Origin: Bacteroidota bacterium | GTDB lineage: Bacteria > Bacteroidota > Bacteroidia > Chitinophagales > Chitinophagaceae | Direction of reading: 5' to 3' | Assembly: GCA_023436425.1 (NCBI GenBank) | Contig: JAEZJD010000248.1 | Span: 1-15,185, forward strand | DNA: 15,185 nucleotides | Shown here: piece by piece, positions 14,196-15,185 of the stretch | Position numbering within the stretch: the first letter of the stretch is position 1 | Layout of the letters: the number at the start of each line of letters is the position of its first letter | The notes under the pieces: model-generated | Database searches by the model: none | What the model was told of the DNA's origin: nothing | What the model saw: the letters and a program-made list of their open reading frames with translations, nothing else | Made by a program: the position numbers and the translations under genes

Positions 14196-14813
14196 CTAAT
14201 GTAAAAAGAAAGTCACTATTCCCACAAGTATCAGCACTAATCCCGTAATCTTTTTTTCATTGTTTTCGATAAAGTTCGCCGGCAGCAAATTCACACCACG
14301 GAATCCGAGCGTCACCAACAAGAGAATTCCGAAAATGCTGACGACAGAATAAATTATCGACATTAAAAACACGGTGCTCATACCAAAAGCGCCGGCAGAT
14401 AGAAACAGACTTTCAACTTCAAGACACGGTGATAAAAACATTAAAACGACGAAAATTAAAATCCACTTTTTCTTTGAACGTTTATATTCAGCAACATCTT
14501 TTTGCCCGCTGTGGTGGTGGTGAGGTAGGTTTACTGTGAAATAAATTAAGCCGAATACAATTAAGATTAAGGCTGCGATAATTGTTATTGTCCTCCCGAA
14601 TTGTTCACTCAATTCCTTCCCAATGATTCCCAGAATTACACCCAGTACAACCGTACCCGCGACGTGTGCTGATGCAGCAATTAGTGTCACCGCATAAAGA
14701 TCTTTTTGCTTCCATCGCTCCGCTTTAGCCACAGCAACCAACGGCAGCCAATGGTTAGGAATCAGCGCGTGCACGAGGGCCAACAAAAAAGTTCCGGTCA
14801 GAATGCTATACAT
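14196..14813 (-). CDS. UreH/RcnA/TauE-like polytopic membrane protein, possible metal exporter
   Basis: A 205-residue protein from ATG 14813; the frame is open to 14900, but the extra 29 residues are polar and unlike the family, and they would fill most of the gap to lpxC. It has about six hydrophobic segments. The first carries LVHALIPNHWLP (13-24) with His15, Pro19 and His21; the second carries AASAHVAGTVVLG (46-58) with His50. A cytosolic or periplasmic loop HHHHSG starts at 98, and LSPCLEVESLF (127-137) follows. Paired His motifs in the first two helices and a His-rich loop are typical of the nickel/cobalt exporter and UreH-like branches of the LysE-like superfamily. Metal export is a guess from the histidines; the exact family is not certain. 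It is divergent from lpxC and upstream of the TPR gene. Confidence 0.6.
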   Translation of the reverse strand: MYSILTGTFLLALVHALIPNHWLPLVAVAKAERWKQKDLYAVTLIAASAHVAGTVVLGVILGIIGKELSEQFGRTITIIAALILIVFGLIYFTVNLPHHHHSGQKDVAEYKRSKKKWILIFVVLMFLSPCLEVESLFLSAGAFGMSTVFLMSIIYSVVSIFGILLLVTLGFRGVNLLPANFIENNEKKITGLVLILVGIVTFFLH

Positions 14814-14926
14814 AATTGTTTGAAAAAAGTCGTATGCCGATGCAGTTTTGAATGAGGGTCGCAAGTTAGGCAAGATTGGACGGCAGCTAAGAACTTTCAC
14901 ATCTCAATACATTTTAGATTCTTTCA

Positions 14927-14934
14927 TACTTTCG
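14927..14934 (+). promoter_or_regulatory. Candidate -7 element for lpxC
   Basis: TACTTTCG differs from TAnnTTTG by one base and ends four bases before the lpxC ATG. The layout copies that of hemH (TACTTTTG six bases before ATG) and implies a near-leaderless transcript. No clear -33 element was found. Confidence 0.35.
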
Positions 14935-14938
14935 CCGA

Positions 14939-15185
14939 ATGCAGTTGAAAAACAACACTGAATTTCAACACACCCTTGCGTCTGAGATAACCATTAGTGG
15001 CGTGGGCATTCATTCGGGAGCAACTGTGAACATGGTTTTGAAACCGGCCGATCCAAATACCGGTATCATTTTCAAACGAGTTGATCTTCCGAAAACACCG
15101 TCTGTGAAGGCTGACATCGACAATGTAGTCGACACCACACGAAGCACAACAATTGAGGCAAATGGGGCAAGAGTAGGAACTATAG
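14939..15185 (+). CDS. lpxC: UDP-3-O-acyl-N-acetylglucosamine deacetylase, N-terminal part (partial)
   Basis: LpxC removes the N-acetyl group from UDP-3-O-acyl-GlcNAc, the committed step of lipid A synthesis, in the cytoplasm. Only 82 codons lie in the window. They show the family N-terminus: QHTLASEITISGVGIHSGAT (10-29), LKPADPNTGIIFKRVDL (34-50), and DIDNVVDTTRSTTIEANGARVGTI (59-82), directly before the first zinc-binding His region, which falls beyond the edge. In Bacteroidota this gene is commonly fused to fabZ, encoding a bifunctional LpxC-FabZ protein; whether that holds here cannot be seen. It confirms a Gram-negative outer membrane. Confidence 0.93.
   Translation, partial: MQLKNNTEFQHTLASEITISGVGIHSGATVNMVLKPADPNTGIIFKRVDLPKTPSVKADIDNVVDTTRSTTIEANGARVGTI

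Noticed and set aside
14814..14900. A 29-residue N-terminal extension of the UreH/RcnA-like protein
   Set aside because: It is polar and unlike a membrane-protein start, and it occupies the divergent promoter region with lpxC.
1..15185. CRISPR array, tRNA, rRNA, insertion-sequence transposase, phage genes
   Set aside because: No regularly spaced direct repeats, cloverleaf-like sequences, rRNA segments or transposase motifs were recognised on either strand.

Overview
The window looks like a chromosomal segment of an aerobic Bacteroidota bacterium, probably Chitinophagaceae or a close relative. The reasons are the FecA-like TonB-dependent receptor, the gene order of the heme cluster, the four-helix-bundle (23S intervening-sequence) protein, an lpxC gene of the Bacteroidota type, promoter -7 motifs of the form TAnnTTTG close to start codons, and the near absence of Shine-Dalgarno sequences. 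The family-level placement is inference.

Layout. Positions 1-1294 (minus) hold the N-terminal part of a TonB-dependent outer-membrane receptor, cut by the window edge; its upstream region contains a near-perfect Pho box (17 of 18 bases). Positions 1452-3452 (minus) hold hemH, a small four-helix-bundle gene and hemJ. The small gene is bracketed by inverted heptanucleotide repeats and looks like a cassette inserted exactly between hemH and hemJ. Diverging from hemH, positions 3618-10998 (plus) carry hemA-hemC-hemD-hemE-hemF-hemB-hemL. The first five genes overlap at every junction. A gap of about 210 bases between hemB and hemL is filled with degraded palindromic repeats.

Together these nine genes encode every enzyme from glutamyl-tRNA to protoheme: HemA and HemL (C5 route to 5-aminolevulinate), HemB, HemC, HemD, HemE, the oxygen-dependent HemF, the membrane oxidase HemJ, and ferrochelatase HemH. 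Only glutamyl-tRNA synthetase and tRNA-Glu are not here. hemH and hemA are divergent, and each has the same octamer TACTTTTG as a candidate -7 element.

Positions 11153-13019 (plus) hold two overlapping membrane-protein genes. One is a tandem phosphatase whose first domain has an intact HCX5R site and whose second is degenerate. The other is a CTP-dependent lipid (polyprenol/diacylglycerol/phytol) kinase-like protein. This kinase/phosphatase pair is the least explained unit of the window. Positions 13049-14813 (minus) hold a UreH/RcnA-like membrane protein followed by a secreted TPR protein. The window ends inside lpxC (lipid A synthesis), starting at 14939. No tRNA, rRNA, CRISPR array or insertion-sequence transposase was found.
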